Assembly: GCF_037975245.1 (NCBI RefSeq)
Contig: NC_092581.1
Location: 14,413,303 to 14,477,302, forward strand
Direction of reading: 5' to 3'
DNA from: Apostichopus japonicus
Taxonomy: Eukaryota > Echinodermata > Holothuroidea > Aspidochirotida > Stichopodidae
DNA length: 64,000 nucleotides
Shown here piece by piece: positions 53,101 to 61,668 of this stretch. The translations under genes and the position numbers were made by a program. Positions within the stretch are counted from its first letter, which is position 1; each line of letters starts with the position of its first letter. The notes beneath the pieces are model-generated. The model made no database searches. It was not told the origin of the DNA and saw only the letters and a list, made by a program, of their open reading frames with translations.

Positions 53101-56100
53101 ACGCTGAAAAGATCTTCACTGGAGGTAATATATCTATTTCTTTTATTAGACGTGGTAAACAATTTGAGAAAATTCCCTGTTCACATTTTTTGGGTGGAAA
53201 TATTGTTATCTTTCAAGTCACTGGATCATGAGTATAACACCACATTATGTAAACCCCACAAACTTTTCTTTGCTAATGGGATCAGTTGCACCACTTTTTT
53301 GCTCCTTATCTGTTTTGATCTGTTTTGATATAATCTGTTTTGGTATAATCTGTTTGATATGATCTGTTTGATATGATCTGTTTTTTAAATTTTATCCTGA
53401 GGAAGACAGACTTGGAAGTTGGTTTAACTACAGTTACTTTATCCGGTATTTGATTTGATTACAGATAAACTACGACGAGGGTAACACACTACCCAACGGA
53501 ATCCCAGGAAAGGAAACTGTAAAGGAAACTGTTGTACAGGAAGAGGAAGTTAAGGTATGTCATGAAATCTTAGACATTGGTTGCCTTCTAGATAAAGTTT
53601 AAAGGAGTAAGTACTATCTGAATTGGCCCAAAAAAAAAAAAGTCTCAGGCGTGCTAAAATGATTATCATTATATCTGTATCAGTAGGGTTGTGCGGGATC
53701 CCGGTAGTCAAGTGATTCCCGGTATCCCGATCCCGGTATTGACTAATCCCGATCACCGTGCAATGTGTAACTACTACCGGTATTGGGAAAACAACCGGTT
53801 ATTACATTCGTTTCGGTATCATTCCCGGGAATCCCAGACATAATAAAAAATATCTACGTGTTACTATTTGAAATAAAGAAAACAAAACACGATTTTTTCT
53901 GGTTTCTGTGTTCTTAGTTTGAATAATATCTGATCAACTTACGTACTGGCCTAGACTAGGCTATATATTAACAAATCAACTTTTCACGTAGTAATTTGGA
54001 CCTAGGCTACACTAAATATCGAACGTTACTTGCGCTCAACATGTTACGGGACCTCAAAGTTATTCTGAAATTTTCGTTATTTATTCTTCCTTCAAACGAT
54101 GATTGTCAAGGTTCCCATGTACAAAATCTTACCCTTATGCATTTCACCTCATTTTGTTATAATAATTTTAACGATTTTATAAATTTTGAGCCAAAACCGC
54201 AGGGAGTATATCCAGTTTAAATCCATCTTCGCACGGGACTGTATATTATTATAGCCTAGGATACGGTACTGGTACACAGCAGTGCAGTACTTGAGATTTT
54301 GATGCTGTAATGAAATGGATTCGTTTATTAATGCGGGGGGTTCCACGATGTCATTTATATTTATCTTTCGCTACTTTTTTAATTTTTAAGAACTTTTGTA
54401 CGAAAGATTGATATTGCACGTATTCAAAGTATATTTCCTGGAGTAAACAACAGCTGATTAACGATAAAAATAAATCTGTACTATTCTTATGTATGTAGTT
54501 TGTAATCCCGTATTTACGTAGCCCCTATGTTATATTCTAATTGTCTGAAGTTCCAAACACGTGGTGACTTGTTGATAGTTAAAAACTTTTCATTGTGAAC
54601 TTTTGAACTTGAAGGGGTTGCCCTATTCCAAAATCATGGAATAGTGGGGAAATCCCAATTTATGTTTGTGTACGGATTACAAGTTTAATCCACGTGCGAA
54701 CGTGTTAATCTAATATCGTACGTCGAGTATGAATGAAGGATGGTGTGGGTTGCTTTTTTCCAAGGTTTGTGCTTTTCTTTTGGAAGTGTATGTTAAAAAA
54801 CAAAGGCCCTAATATAGCGTGTTATTTTTTTTATTTTTTTTTATAAACGTGCGTGTAAGAGTATGTACATAGCCTAGGCTATGCATATTGAATGTATGAC
54901 ATTGACAGTCTCGTAACTAAGTGCTTTGAACCGTGGATGAAAGTTGAGGAAAATACCGGTTGTAGTTACGATACCGGTATTCATGTTGCAACACTACCGG
55001 TTGTGTGAAATCCGACTACCGCACAACGCTATGTATCAGCCTTCCTGTCTGTGGTAGAGAAGCATTATTATGTTTTGTGTTGCTGTTTTTTTTTTATTGG
55101 TACCCGATCTGATGGATAGTTTTCTCTTCTGCTATCTTTCAGCAAAGCGAGTCTCCAGTAGCATCAAAGAAGAAACAACCAGACTGGGCGACTGGTAAGA
55201 AGAAGAAGAAAGCCGTCCTGGCTAAACAACAGAAGTCAAAGAAGGGGGGTAAGAAAAATAAAGCAGCTGGAAATGAAAACAAAGAGAAAGAAGAGGAGAA
55301 AGAAAAAGAAGATGAAAAAGATGAAGGAAACGTAAGATCTCTATCAACGTTATTAAAAATATTCTGCTTCTTTTTTTTTTTTCTAACGAAGTCTCTCTTA
55401 ATCCATATCCCAACCGACCCTCAAGTTTTTCTCGATCAATGATGGGAATAATCTATCCCATATTGCAAGATGCTTTGCAAAATGGTGAAATTGCTACGCA
55501 GTTACAAAAGATGTGTAAGTAGTCGTTTACACAGAAACCATAGTATTTTATAAGACACACAATATCAGAAACCTTCAAAACCGCTGCACTACTTTAGAAC
55601 TATATGATTCCCACAGTGTACTGTATGGCAGAGTGCTAGCAAGTTCACATATGTATTCATATACTAGCACGGTTTGCCCCGGTATTCATTTCGTGAGGTG
55701 GGCCGCCTCTCTGTTTCCTTGAGACAGCCTCACAAAAATATTACCAACATGGCCGCCTCCTCACTGCTTCAGAGAAGGAATAAAAAAATTGCAACGATTG
55801 CAATCTTTTACCCCATGCCTCATCTGACATTGAAAAAATTGCCTGTGAAACATTAAATTATAGCAACAAAATAAAAGTTCTTATATCTATTCAACATAGC
55901 ATTTTTATATAAATTTATTGTAGGATGATTGACATTAAGATGTTTCCGAAAATGTTCCAGGTGACCATACCCCCCCCCCCCCCAGCCCCAGGTATGCTCA
56001 TGCCATCTAGTGTCACAAACCAGTTACTGGCTTTCACATGAAAACTTCCAGTACTAGTATAATTGTGAACTAAAACTCGGGTATATACTCATATATATAC

Positions 56101-59100
56101 TCATACTCGGGTAAAACTGGCATAGATTTCAGGTACAGAGTTATGACTCATACCTAGTCTGACATCTACACCTTGTGCATTTAACCTCTCAATTACAATT
56201 GATCATATTTAACCTTGACTTTATTGGTAGGAATTTTGTTGCCTTTCGTTTCAGAGAGTCGAAGAAGTCAGTAAAAACTCGGAGAGCGAGGCGGAGAGTG
56301 ATATAGAGGATGACAGGAAAGATGAAGCAAGGTTCGGATGTTTACTTGTTATGTTTTGTAATTATTCATTTTATGTTCTAAGTTGTATTTAGCACTTATA
56401 AAAAACAAAACAGATACCTAGTTTGTATTAACCACCCCATGGAACTTCTGAAAATAATATCGGTAGAGGTCTTGCTAGGAACGTTGTGATGGTGATGTGT
56501 AGTTTGGGAGTAACAGTTAATCCACTTGGCTTATCAAGAACAGTATTTCAAAGATCGGGATCATTCATATAGTGACAGTCCACAGTCGTAAAATTTCCCA
56601 ATATGAGCCCAAATTTGTTAAAGTAGTGCATCGTGTCATGCACTCAGTGTGTAGAATAACTCAGTGTGTAGAATAATACACCAACCATATTAAGGTTTCC
56701 TAAAGTTACATTGTGGCAGCATATTGCTTAATGTGTTGAAATGTAGTCACCTTAAACAAATAAAACTAGTCCCTTTAAAATTAATAAAAGTAACAAAAAA
56801 AAGAAAGAAAAGAGAAGCAGACAGTATCGGTCATCAATTTGCCTCCAAATATATTTATGTTAATAATTGCTAAAAATTTCAAAATTTACATTTCTGGAGG
56901 TTTTTGATCCTCCAATGTGTTCCTAGAGAATGATGGGTGTGAAAGTTGGACAATTTCAGTTTTTTTGCGTGTAAGCCACAGTATCAAGAAAGGCTGCAGC
57001 AGCTGCAAAGTGCCCTGCAGCCAGGCTGAATTTATAGTAAAAACAATACAGATAATCCCTGCAGACCTGCAGTGACTATTGTGTACAACTGTGGAGTTCA
57101 ATAGATTATACACTATGCAGCTTGGCTGCATGATGCTGCAGCCCCCCCCCACCCCTCCCTCATCATCCTTCTTTTTACATAAACCTAAATGCCTTGAGAT
57201 GTGTGGGCAGTAGAAGCCTTGTTGAACTTTGTGATTGACAATTGCTGGATTTCTCTAGGTATATATGTAGGCCAAGAATGATAACCTTCTATAGGCCAAA
57301 TCTTCCATGCTCAAACTTGTTTCTATTTTACATCATCTTCCTGGCAGTGATGGTAACAGCGATGCAGACGTCGAGAGCGACGATGAACAGTGGGAGGAGC
57401 TCCAGGCCGGGATTCCTCGAAAGGAGAAGGTTCTGGAAGGAAGATCTAAGGAGTCTCATGAAGTCCACTGCCCGTACCATCCAGATGTGAGTCGTATTTT
57501 CACACCCTACATAACGAAACATCTCCGTTTGCATATTAGCTCATAATGAGATATGTGTGTAGAGTAACACTACAGTAATAAATGTTAGTCCCCCCCACCA
57601 CAATAAAGACCTGAGGAGAGGTGAGCTACAGCCCCTTGACCCAGAGTCATTTAAAGGCATTGAAGACTCGCCCCAAACCGTGTGCCGCCCTGTGTAAGCG
57701 TTAACTTTCTGTTGCTTGCAAGTGAAGTTTTTCTCTTGTCGCTACAAAAATGCAGACAGTAATGAAATGTGATACTTGTTATCTTTAGCTGGACCTGAGA
57801 TGTCCATCGCTGTATTGTTTGTACACTGTGCTGTGGGTATTGGTCGCAGCTGTATGTACTGACTGTACACTAGTGTCTAATTACCGACGGTAGCAAGCTG
57901 TGTGTGTATTTTCTGGGATCCATGGTGGTGTCTAACACTTCAGTTACACCTCATTTGAAACTAGGTCAGATAACCGGCATGAGACGTTTCTTTTTGGGGG
58001 AGTCTTCACACCCTGTAAGCAACCTGTGAAAATATGGGGCATTATGTATATGGGAATAATATGTTCTCATTTTGGGTAATATACTTATAGAAAAATGAAA
58101 ATCTCCAAATTGGGCCTAGTTACCTGATTTTTCCTTAATGATATATACACCTACACTGTAAGCAATGGTTATACACCAATGATCACCAACAGTTTCACTG
58201 AATAAGAGTGGAGATAATTTAGTTGATAAGGCTTGTGATTCATTGCTTTGGCAGTCTTCCAAATTTTAAAATGCCCCTCCCTCCATCCCCCAAAAATGAA
58301 TAAAGTGAAAATACACCTAAGTCCAATTTTTTTTTTGCAGGTTAAACAAGAATGGTGGTGGGTTTATATTGCTGACAGGAAGTATTTGAAGTTCATAACT
58401 GCGCCAACCATGGTATATGATCTCACAGATGAAAAGGAGGTAAGTATTCATCTGTGTTCATGTTTTATCAGTTCATTTTATGACCCTGCCTCATACCCCA
58501 GCTACAAAAGATTATCAGTGGCCAATGCCCCCCAAAAGGCAGAAAATCTATGAGCTATTGTTATTATTAATCATGTGTAGGTTGCATAATTTGTTAGGTT
58601 AGTAACATTGTGCAGTGTTAACCAACAGTGCCCCTGTTAAATCTGTCTGCCAATGCACCAAATAGGCAGAAAATCTATGAGCTATTGTTATTATTAATAT
58701 TGTGCAGGTTGCATAATTTGTTTGGTTAGTAACATCTTGCAGTGTTAACCAACAGTGCCCCTGTTAAATCTGTCTGCCATTGCAATATCCCAGACTTCAT
58801 CGTATAATATAATTTAATGCCAGCATTGGTAAAACTATGTTACCACTTCAAAGAACTAGGAATGGAAAGAAAAAAAACTTGGTTGAGATGCCACGAAGTA
58901 GGTGGCATTGCCTTAACCATGATGTGTTGTAAACACCACAAGGGTGTCATCCGTCCTTACCAAGGGGAGTGCTAACCAGCTCTCCTTTTCTAACAACACA
59001 GTAATATTTTGGTAACCGTACCATATATATCCACTGATTCCGTATACAAACTGGAAATGTTGTAGTGAAATTTTCTAAGATAATTTTGGCTACTAAGGTA

Positions 59101-60993
59101 GGAGGTAATGCTAGTTCCATTGTAGTATCACCTGTCTAAAATCATACAAAAATTGCAATTGCCTCTTCTCTTTCTGTTATATTTAAATAAGAATAATGAC
59201 CAAATAGTGTTTTTAACAGTATTATGCAAATTAGATATGAATATTCATTTTTGTTAAAAGATAAAATCTCAGACCAGATGTAGATGTGGTTTTATTTGCT
59301 AAATGTGTGTGGTGTTGTCTGTATGCCATCAGCTTTGTGCATTTCAAATACCTTTTGATGCATCACATGACATTTTCTCTTTTCTACAATGTCTCTATGT
59401 TTTGCATATCATTTGCATATATTAGTGCTTACTTCGCATTTTGATCACATATTCTTACTTACAAAGAAAAACATAACAAGCAATGATCTTTTGGTAAGAT
59501 TGAGATCATGTGGATTTGTTCTTTTGGTATTTTTTGTAATTGAAACAGTGGGAGGTAAGATATTATGGGACAATGGGGTGGGGAAGGGGTGTGGAAGCGG
59601 GGTGTTGGATCAAGTGGAGGATGTCAAAGAATCTTTACTTTGTCAATTTTCCACATGGGTCAGCATTTAGTCCAATGAAAGAATAACTCACAAGTCATTT
59701 GAAATCTACAAGTCTACTGAAATTTGAAGTCTACTGAAATAAGCTATAATACCATAGGAAGGGGGAGGGAGGAAGGGGAGGGAGGAAGAGGAAGGGAGGA
59801 AGGGGGAGGGAGGGAGGAAGGGGGAAGGGGGTGGTGTAGCAGTAGGATGGGCAGATAATGGGGACTGGTTTTGTTTTGTACCCTAACTCATAACTGAGAC
59901 ATATGCAATATATTTGTAACACCTACAACAAACTATGCATTTCTTTGTTCATCACATGTGGTACATGGATTGGCAACCTTTGACATTTTTTTTATCCTCC
60001 CCCTCCCCACAGATTCAGTTGCAGTTCCCAGCACCTCCAAAGGGTACCTACCAATACACATTATGTGTACGATCAGATTCTTACCTGGACTGCGACCACC
60101 TCAAGTTATTCAAGGTAAGCAGAGCTACATTTACAACTTAAGTTGCATTTGCATAAATGGTTGTCATGGTTATTGAAACACTCTTTCTCTCTTTTTGGAG
60201 ACTTCCCGAGTAATGGTATGTGAGTTTTAAAGGATGCAGGCACCATTGGTTATCTGCAGTACTATTCATAATGAGAAAAGCTGATTGTAAATACATTGTT
60301 TATGTAAATAGTTTCTATGTTTGTGTGCAAAATTTGAAATTGTTTTCTGTCTAAGGCTGTCTGATTAATAGAAAGTTTGTGGTCTTATTACCCAACCATC
60401 AAACAATGCACATTTGACACAGTAGAGTCAGACACACCCTCTCCTAATGTATTGTTGGTTAGTGGATGCACCTTCTACCTGCATGTACACTTCAAATTTA
60501 GCAAGATGTAGGTGGCGGGTTGATGGGTTGGGCAGGGAAGGAGGAGAAAAGGTGGGATAAGGGGGGGGGTAGGTAACATTCTTGTCTATTCTAGAGTTAT
60601 GTTAAGTGGAGATCCACTGGTCCAAGAATGGTATATGATAGTTTACATCTGTGGATAATTCTTCTGAATGTTTAGGTTGTGGACTGTCGTCAGTGTGCAG
60701 GGGTGGAGGTGGGGGGGGGTCGTCCTTTGAGCCAATATGTGTATTCTAACCTCCCAGGTAAACTAATCATGCCATTCCGTTTTGAAAAAAAGTTAAGATT
60801 TACAAGCTCATTGGTGACCCTCATCTTTTTTCTCTGCCATCAGCTCGACGTTGGTGAAGCAAAGAAAGTTGTGGAGAGTCATCCACAATGGGAGGACTCG
60901 GAAGAAGAGGAGAGGGAGGAGGATGACAGCGCCGTCTCTGACTCATCAGACGGAGGCATCACAGAGAGCGATGACGATGACGACGATGAATAA
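44061..60993 (+). CDS. SEC63: SEC63, ER translocation J-domain protein (complete, 22 coding exons)
   Basis: Twenty-two exons with GT-AG junctions and matching phases encode 763 residues, close to human SEC63 (about 760). SEC63 is an ER membrane Hsp40. It acts with SEC61 and SEC62 and stimulates BiP ATPase activity to drive protein import. Visible layout: lumenal N-terminus FEYDESGGTSLYF; TM1 about 14-35; a short loop with C49-x-C51-x2-C54; TM2 about 76-94; a J domain with H132-P133-D134 and the conserved LTDEESRKNWEEHGNPDGPQ after it; TM3 about 193-211; the Sec63/Brl region about 215-500; a Lys/Glu-rich linker 513-600; the second Brl/FN3-like part with QEWWWVYIADRK (650-661) and YTLCVRSDSYL; and an acidic tail ending DDDDDDE, the kind of tail that binds SEC62. 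The start ATG has A at -3 and G at +4. No break or missing catalytic motif was seen. Confidence 0.97.
45107..45212 (+). CDS. SEC63: SEC63 exon 2
   Basis: Residues 40-74 plus two bases; acceptor CTACAG, donor GTACTT. Encodes the loop between TM1 and TM2 with the Cys cluster QCHCDACEDKRE. Confidence 0.9.
45555..45669 (+). CDS. SEC63: SEC63 exon 3
   Basis: Residues 75-113; acceptor CTCCACAG, donor GTAAGA. TM2 (WFILVVAWIIFIAIAIKA) and the start of the J domain (YDPFEILQIDR, human YNPYEVLNLD). Confidence 0.95.
46240..46355 (+). CDS. SEC63: SEC63 exon 4 (J domain, HPD)
   Basis: Residues 114-151 plus two bases; acceptor TTCTCTAG, donor GTAAGT. Contains QYRILSLKYHPDKEGG. The HPD tripeptide (132-134) is intact, so BiP stimulation should be possible. 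Confidence 0.97.
46471..46532 (+). CDS. SEC63: SEC63 exon 5
   Basis: Residues 152-172 plus one base; acceptor TTTCAAACAG, donor GTAAGG. LTDEESRKNWEEHGNPDGPQ is nearly identical to the human sequence. Confidence 0.97.
47106..47164 (+). CDS. SEC63: SEC63 exon 6
   Basis: Residues 173-192; acceptor TTTTGTAG, donor GTAAGT. ATQFGIALPAWIVDQNNSVW matches human ATSFGIALPAWIVDQKNS. Confidence 0.96.
47490..47680. repeat. DR1-family dispersed repeat, inverted copy
   Basis: GAGGTCAAAGGTTA at 47624-47637 is preceded by GAGTACAAGAATCCT. This is the reverse complement of the AGGGTTCTTGTACTC and TGACCTTTGACCTC order seen in the plus-oriented copies. A second AGGTCAAAGTCTTC lies near 47506. Confidence 0.65.
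48028..48078 (+). CDS. SEC63: SEC63 exon 7 (51 bases)
   Basis: Residues 193-209; acceptor TTCTGCAG, donor GTACGT. It encodes most of TM3 (VLAAYILAFIVILPIGV). It is the smallest coding exon and is flanked by an 863-base upstream intron. Confidence 0.95.
48221..48577. mobile_element. TTAA-flanked MITE, 357 bp (copy 1)
   Basis: It is flanked by TTAA at 48217-48220 and 48578-48581. The left end is AGGGTGTGAAGACTCG; the right end, complemented, is AGGCATTGAAGACTCG, giving 16-bp inverted repeats with three mismatches. The body matches 57655-58014 in reverse complement over its whole length. TTAA duplication is the hallmark of piggyBac-type transposition. No coding capacity. SEC63 intron 7. Confidence 0.8.
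48787..48895 (+). CDS. SEC63: SEC63 exon 8
   Basis: Residues 210-245 plus one base; acceptor TTCTTTAG, donor GTGAGT. GTWWYRSIRYNAEEILMDTT corresponds to the human GSWWYRSIRYSGDQILIRTT segment at the start of the cytosolic region. Confidence 0.95.
49392..49486 (+). CDS. SEC63: SEC63 exon 9
   Basis: Residues 246-277; acceptor CTTTCCAG, donor GTGAGG. VMMILSGAFEF aligns with human LIMVLAGASEF, followed by a variable linker. Confidence 0.92.
50034..50172 (+). CDS. SEC63: SEC63 exon 10
   Basis: Residues 278-323 plus one base; acceptor CTCTACAG, donor GTAAGA. PYSVKARILLYAHLARNDLP matches human PYSLKARVLLLSHLARMKIP. Confidence 0.95.
50210..50460 (-). mobile_element. tRNA-derived SINE
   Basis: Read on the minus strand, 50459-50392 is tRNA-like. 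It starts GGGAGTG, carries an A box TAGCTCAGTGG and a B box GGTTCGAGTCA, and ends CACTCC. It is followed by about 150 bases of unrelated body and a simple-sequence tail of ATAC/CATA units (plus-strand GTATGTTTGTATGTATGTAT near 50219-50240). This head-body-tail order is the SINE layout. The anticodon loop is not canonical, so it is not a functional tRNA gene. SEC63 intron 10. Confidence 0.75.
50852..50947 (+). CDS. SEC63: SEC63 exon 11
   Basis: Residues 324-355 plus one base; acceptor TTTGCAG, donor GTAAGA. QKCPVLVQEMVN aligns with human KKCPALLQEMVN. Confidence 0.94.
51057..51076. repeat. poly(A) tract
   Basis: About 20 consecutive A after an AT-rich stretch in SEC63 intron 11. No element body recognised upstream. 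Confidence 0.85.
51139..51287 (+). CDS. SEC63: SEC63 exon 12
   Basis: Residues 356-405; acceptor GGTTTCAG, donor GTGAGA. TTVENIMKLSPMIVQ and LMQLPHFTEDTLR match the Sec63-domain blocks around human LENCMKLSQMAVQ and LLQLPHIEEDNLR. Confidence 0.95.
51645..51697 (+). CDS. SEC63: SEC63 exon 13 (53 bases)
   Basis: Residues 406-422 plus two bases; acceptor TTTCTCAG, donor GTAAAG. RNVKNIQQFARLKDSDRR aligns with human KYKIKTIQDLVSLKESDR. Confidence 0.9.
52136..52230 (+). CDS. SEC63: SEC63 exon 14
   Basis: Residues 423-454 plus one base; acceptor TTTGCAG, donor GTAAGA. Encodes YDPQYQDVLNVCAAMPVID, corresponding to human KYEEVMAVLGSFPYVTMD. Confidence 0.92.
53042..53124 (+). CDS. SEC63: SEC63 exon 15
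   Basis: Residues 455-482; acceptor CCACCACAG, donor GTAATA. VIDDEDTNTITAGSLVTATV matches the human VLDDEDSNNITVGSLVTVLV block. Confidence 0.96.
53465..53554 (+). CDS. SEC63: SEC63 exon 16
   Basis: Residues 483-512; acceptor GATTACAG, donor GTATGT. A poorly conserved linker rich in Glu, Val and Lys, as expected where human SEC63 is also variable. Supported by phase (0/0) and splice sites. Confidence 0.85.
53684..55031. mobile_element. non-autonomous hAT-type transposon, 1348 bp
   Basis: A perfect 8-bp target duplication TGTATCAG lies at 53676-53683 and 55032-55039. Terminal inverted repeats are TAGGGTTGTGCGG at the left and TAGCGTTGTGCGG (complemented) at the right, with one mismatch in 13. 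Subterminal regions are rich in ACCGGT and CCGGTA words in both orientations. Frames inside are under 75 codons and show no transposase motif, so it would need a helper element. It occupies most of SEC63 intron 16. Confidence 0.88.
55143..55331 (+). CDS. SEC63: SEC63 exon 17 (Lys/Glu-rich linker)
   Basis: Residues 513-575; acceptor CTTTCAG, donor GTAAGA. A highly basic run of Lys is followed by alternating Lys/Glu, equivalent to the lysine-rich and charged insert of human SEC63. Two internal GTAAGA strings could act as cryptic donors but would shift the frame. Confidence 0.9.
55449..55575. repeat. dispersed repeat family 2 copy
   Basis: Ordered words GCAAAATGGTGAAATTGCTA (20 bases), ACACAGAAACCATAGTATTT and ATAAGACACACAATATCAGA match the copies at 22877-23043 and 29755-29912. 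Confidence 0.5.
56255..56331 (+). CDS. SEC63: SEC63 exon 18
   Basis: Residues 576-600 plus two bases; acceptor GTTTCAG, donor GTTCGG (weaker). Acidic Ser/Glu/Asp-rich segment (SESEAESDIEDDRKDEA) like the human SDSEEE stretch. Confidence 0.87.
57348..57486 (+). CDS. SEC63: SEC63 exon 19
   Basis: Residues 601-647; acceptor CTGGCAG, donor GTGAGT. DDEQWEELQAGIPRKEKVLE aligns with human DDEAEWQELQQSIQRKERALLE. It is followed by VHCPYHPD, replacing human VYSLYFPE. Confidence 0.93.
57655..58014. mobile_element. TTAA-flanked MITE, 360 bp (copy 2, inverted)
   Basis: TTAA at 57651-57654 precedes AGGCATTGAAGACTCG. The right end is GAGTCTTCACACCCT, followed by GTAA, a one-base change from TTAA. Internal words such as GACATCTCAGGTC and CACACACAGCTTGCT, seen in copy 1, occur here in reverse complement. 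Lengths agree within three bases. SEC63 intron 19. Confidence 0.8.
58341..58439 (+). CDS. SEC63: SEC63 exon 20
   Basis: Residues 648-680; acceptor TTTTTGCAG, donor GTAAGT. KQEWWWVYIADRK is almost identical to human KQEWWWLYIADRK in the FN3-like domain. Confidence 0.97.
58521..58775. repeat. 127-bp tandem duplication
   Basis: AGAAAATCTATGAGCTATTG occurs at 58541 and 58668. The following 100 bases, including TTAACCAACAGTGCCCCTGT, are nearly identical in both copies. SEC63 intron 20. Confidence 0.9.
60013..60114 (+). CDS. SEC63: SEC63 exon 21
   Basis: Residues 681-714; acceptor CCCCACAG, donor GTAAGC. IQLQFPAPPKGTYQYTLCV then RSDSYLDCD aligns with human VELKFPAPGKPGNYQYTVFLRSDSY. Confidence 0.96.
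60844..60993 (+). CDS. SEC63: SEC63 exon 22 (last coding exon)
   Basis: Residues 715-763 and TAA at 60991-60993; acceptor GCCATCAG. VESHPQWEDSEEE matches human PENHPQWD, followed by an acidic tail ending DDDDDDE. The run of acidic residues is the expected SEC62-binding tail. Confidence 0.96.
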   Translation, partial: LDVGEAKKVVESHPQWEDSEEEEREEDDSAVSDSSDGGITESDDDDDDE

Positions 60994-61182
60994 ACCAATC
61001 GACGACCCGCCCCCGCTGGTCTACGGTGGCCGTGATACAAGCTGCAGGTCTGATCCGACTTTTGCCACGAGAAGTTGCAATGATACTAGCATAGTGGCTG
61101 CTTAAATATTCAAGATGAGTCTGATGTCCAGATACAAAGCTACGAGAATGAGAAATATGTCAACGACTGACAGATGATCAAG

Positions 61183-61290
61183 CTTCTCTGTTTAAGAGGA
61201 CTTCTCTGTTTAAGAGGACTTCTCTGTTTAAGAGGACTTCTCTGTTTAAGTGTATTTTTCTGTTTCAGAGGACTTCTCTGTTTCAGAGGA
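61183..61290. repeat. six 18-bp tandem units in SEC63 3' UTR
   Basis: Units of CTTCTCTGTTTAAGAGGA. The first three are exact, followed by variants ending AAGTGTA and CAGAGGA. Exactly 108 bases. Confidence 0.93.
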
Positions 61291-61599
61291 CATGGTAAAG
61301 AAATTAATTAATGCATTTAACCTGTACAGAAAACTGGTGAGCCTTGTCGAAAGCCCTTCGTGGGTTTGTTCGTTGGGTGACCGCCGCTAAATGTAAGCAA
61401 CGATTCTAAAACTTGCAATACATTAAAAAAATGGCAATATCTAGAGAAGAAGGCCAATGAAACAGCAACACTGATGGAGTTCTTTACATCTCGGAAAAAA
61501 ATTTAAAAGTTAATCGCTGTACCTTTAAAACTTGGCCTGCTTATTTTACCAAGCAGAATTTGTTGTTTTCCTGTACTTTCAAGAAGAGGAGATCAGTAA

Positions 61600-61605
61600 A
61601 ATAAA
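61600..61605 (+). terminator. candidate poly(A) signal AATAAA for SEC63
   Basis: The first AATAAA after the SEC63 stop codon, about 607 bases downstream. TG-rich sequence (GCATGTTTAG) follows shortly after. Another weaker ATTAAA lies near 61644. Confidence 0.5.
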
Positions 61606-61649
61606 GCATGTTTAGTCAGAACAGATGAAAGATATCAAACCATATTAAA

Positions 61650-61668
61650 TGGAGGAAATTTTCCTCCA
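61650..61668. repeat. perfect hairpin with 9-bp arms
   Basis: TGGAGGAAA and TTTCCTCCA flank a single T, about 45 bases after the AATAAA signal. It could form a cruciform or hairpin near the transcript end. No known element recognised. Confidence 0.7.

Larger units (their letters stand above)
44179..60843. other. SEC63 introns, content summary
   Basis: Twenty-one introns range from about 115 to about 1590 bases. Recognised contents: dispersed family 2 copies in introns 2 and 17, an inverted DR1-type repeat and a G-rich or C-rich run in intron 6, a TTAA MITE in introns 7 and 19, a SINE in intron 10, an A run in intron 11, a G run in intron 12, an hAT-type element in intron 16 and a 127-bp duplication in intron 20. 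The other introns over 300 bases (1, 3, 5, 8, 9, 13, 14, 15, 18, 21) show nothing I could identify beyond short homopolymers. Confidence 0.6.
60994..61605 (+). other. SEC63 3' UTR (inferred)
   Basis: From the TAA to the first good AATAAA, about 610 bases. Contains the 18-bp repeat at 61183-61290. The extent is inferred only from the signal; longer 3' ends are possible. Confidence 0.5.

Noticed and set aside
55195-55250. Internal GTAAGA donors in SEC63 exon 17 as alternative splice sites
   Set aside because: Either would leave the exon in phase 1 while exon 18 is entered in phase 0, shifting the frame; both strings are explained by Gly-Lys-Lys coding.
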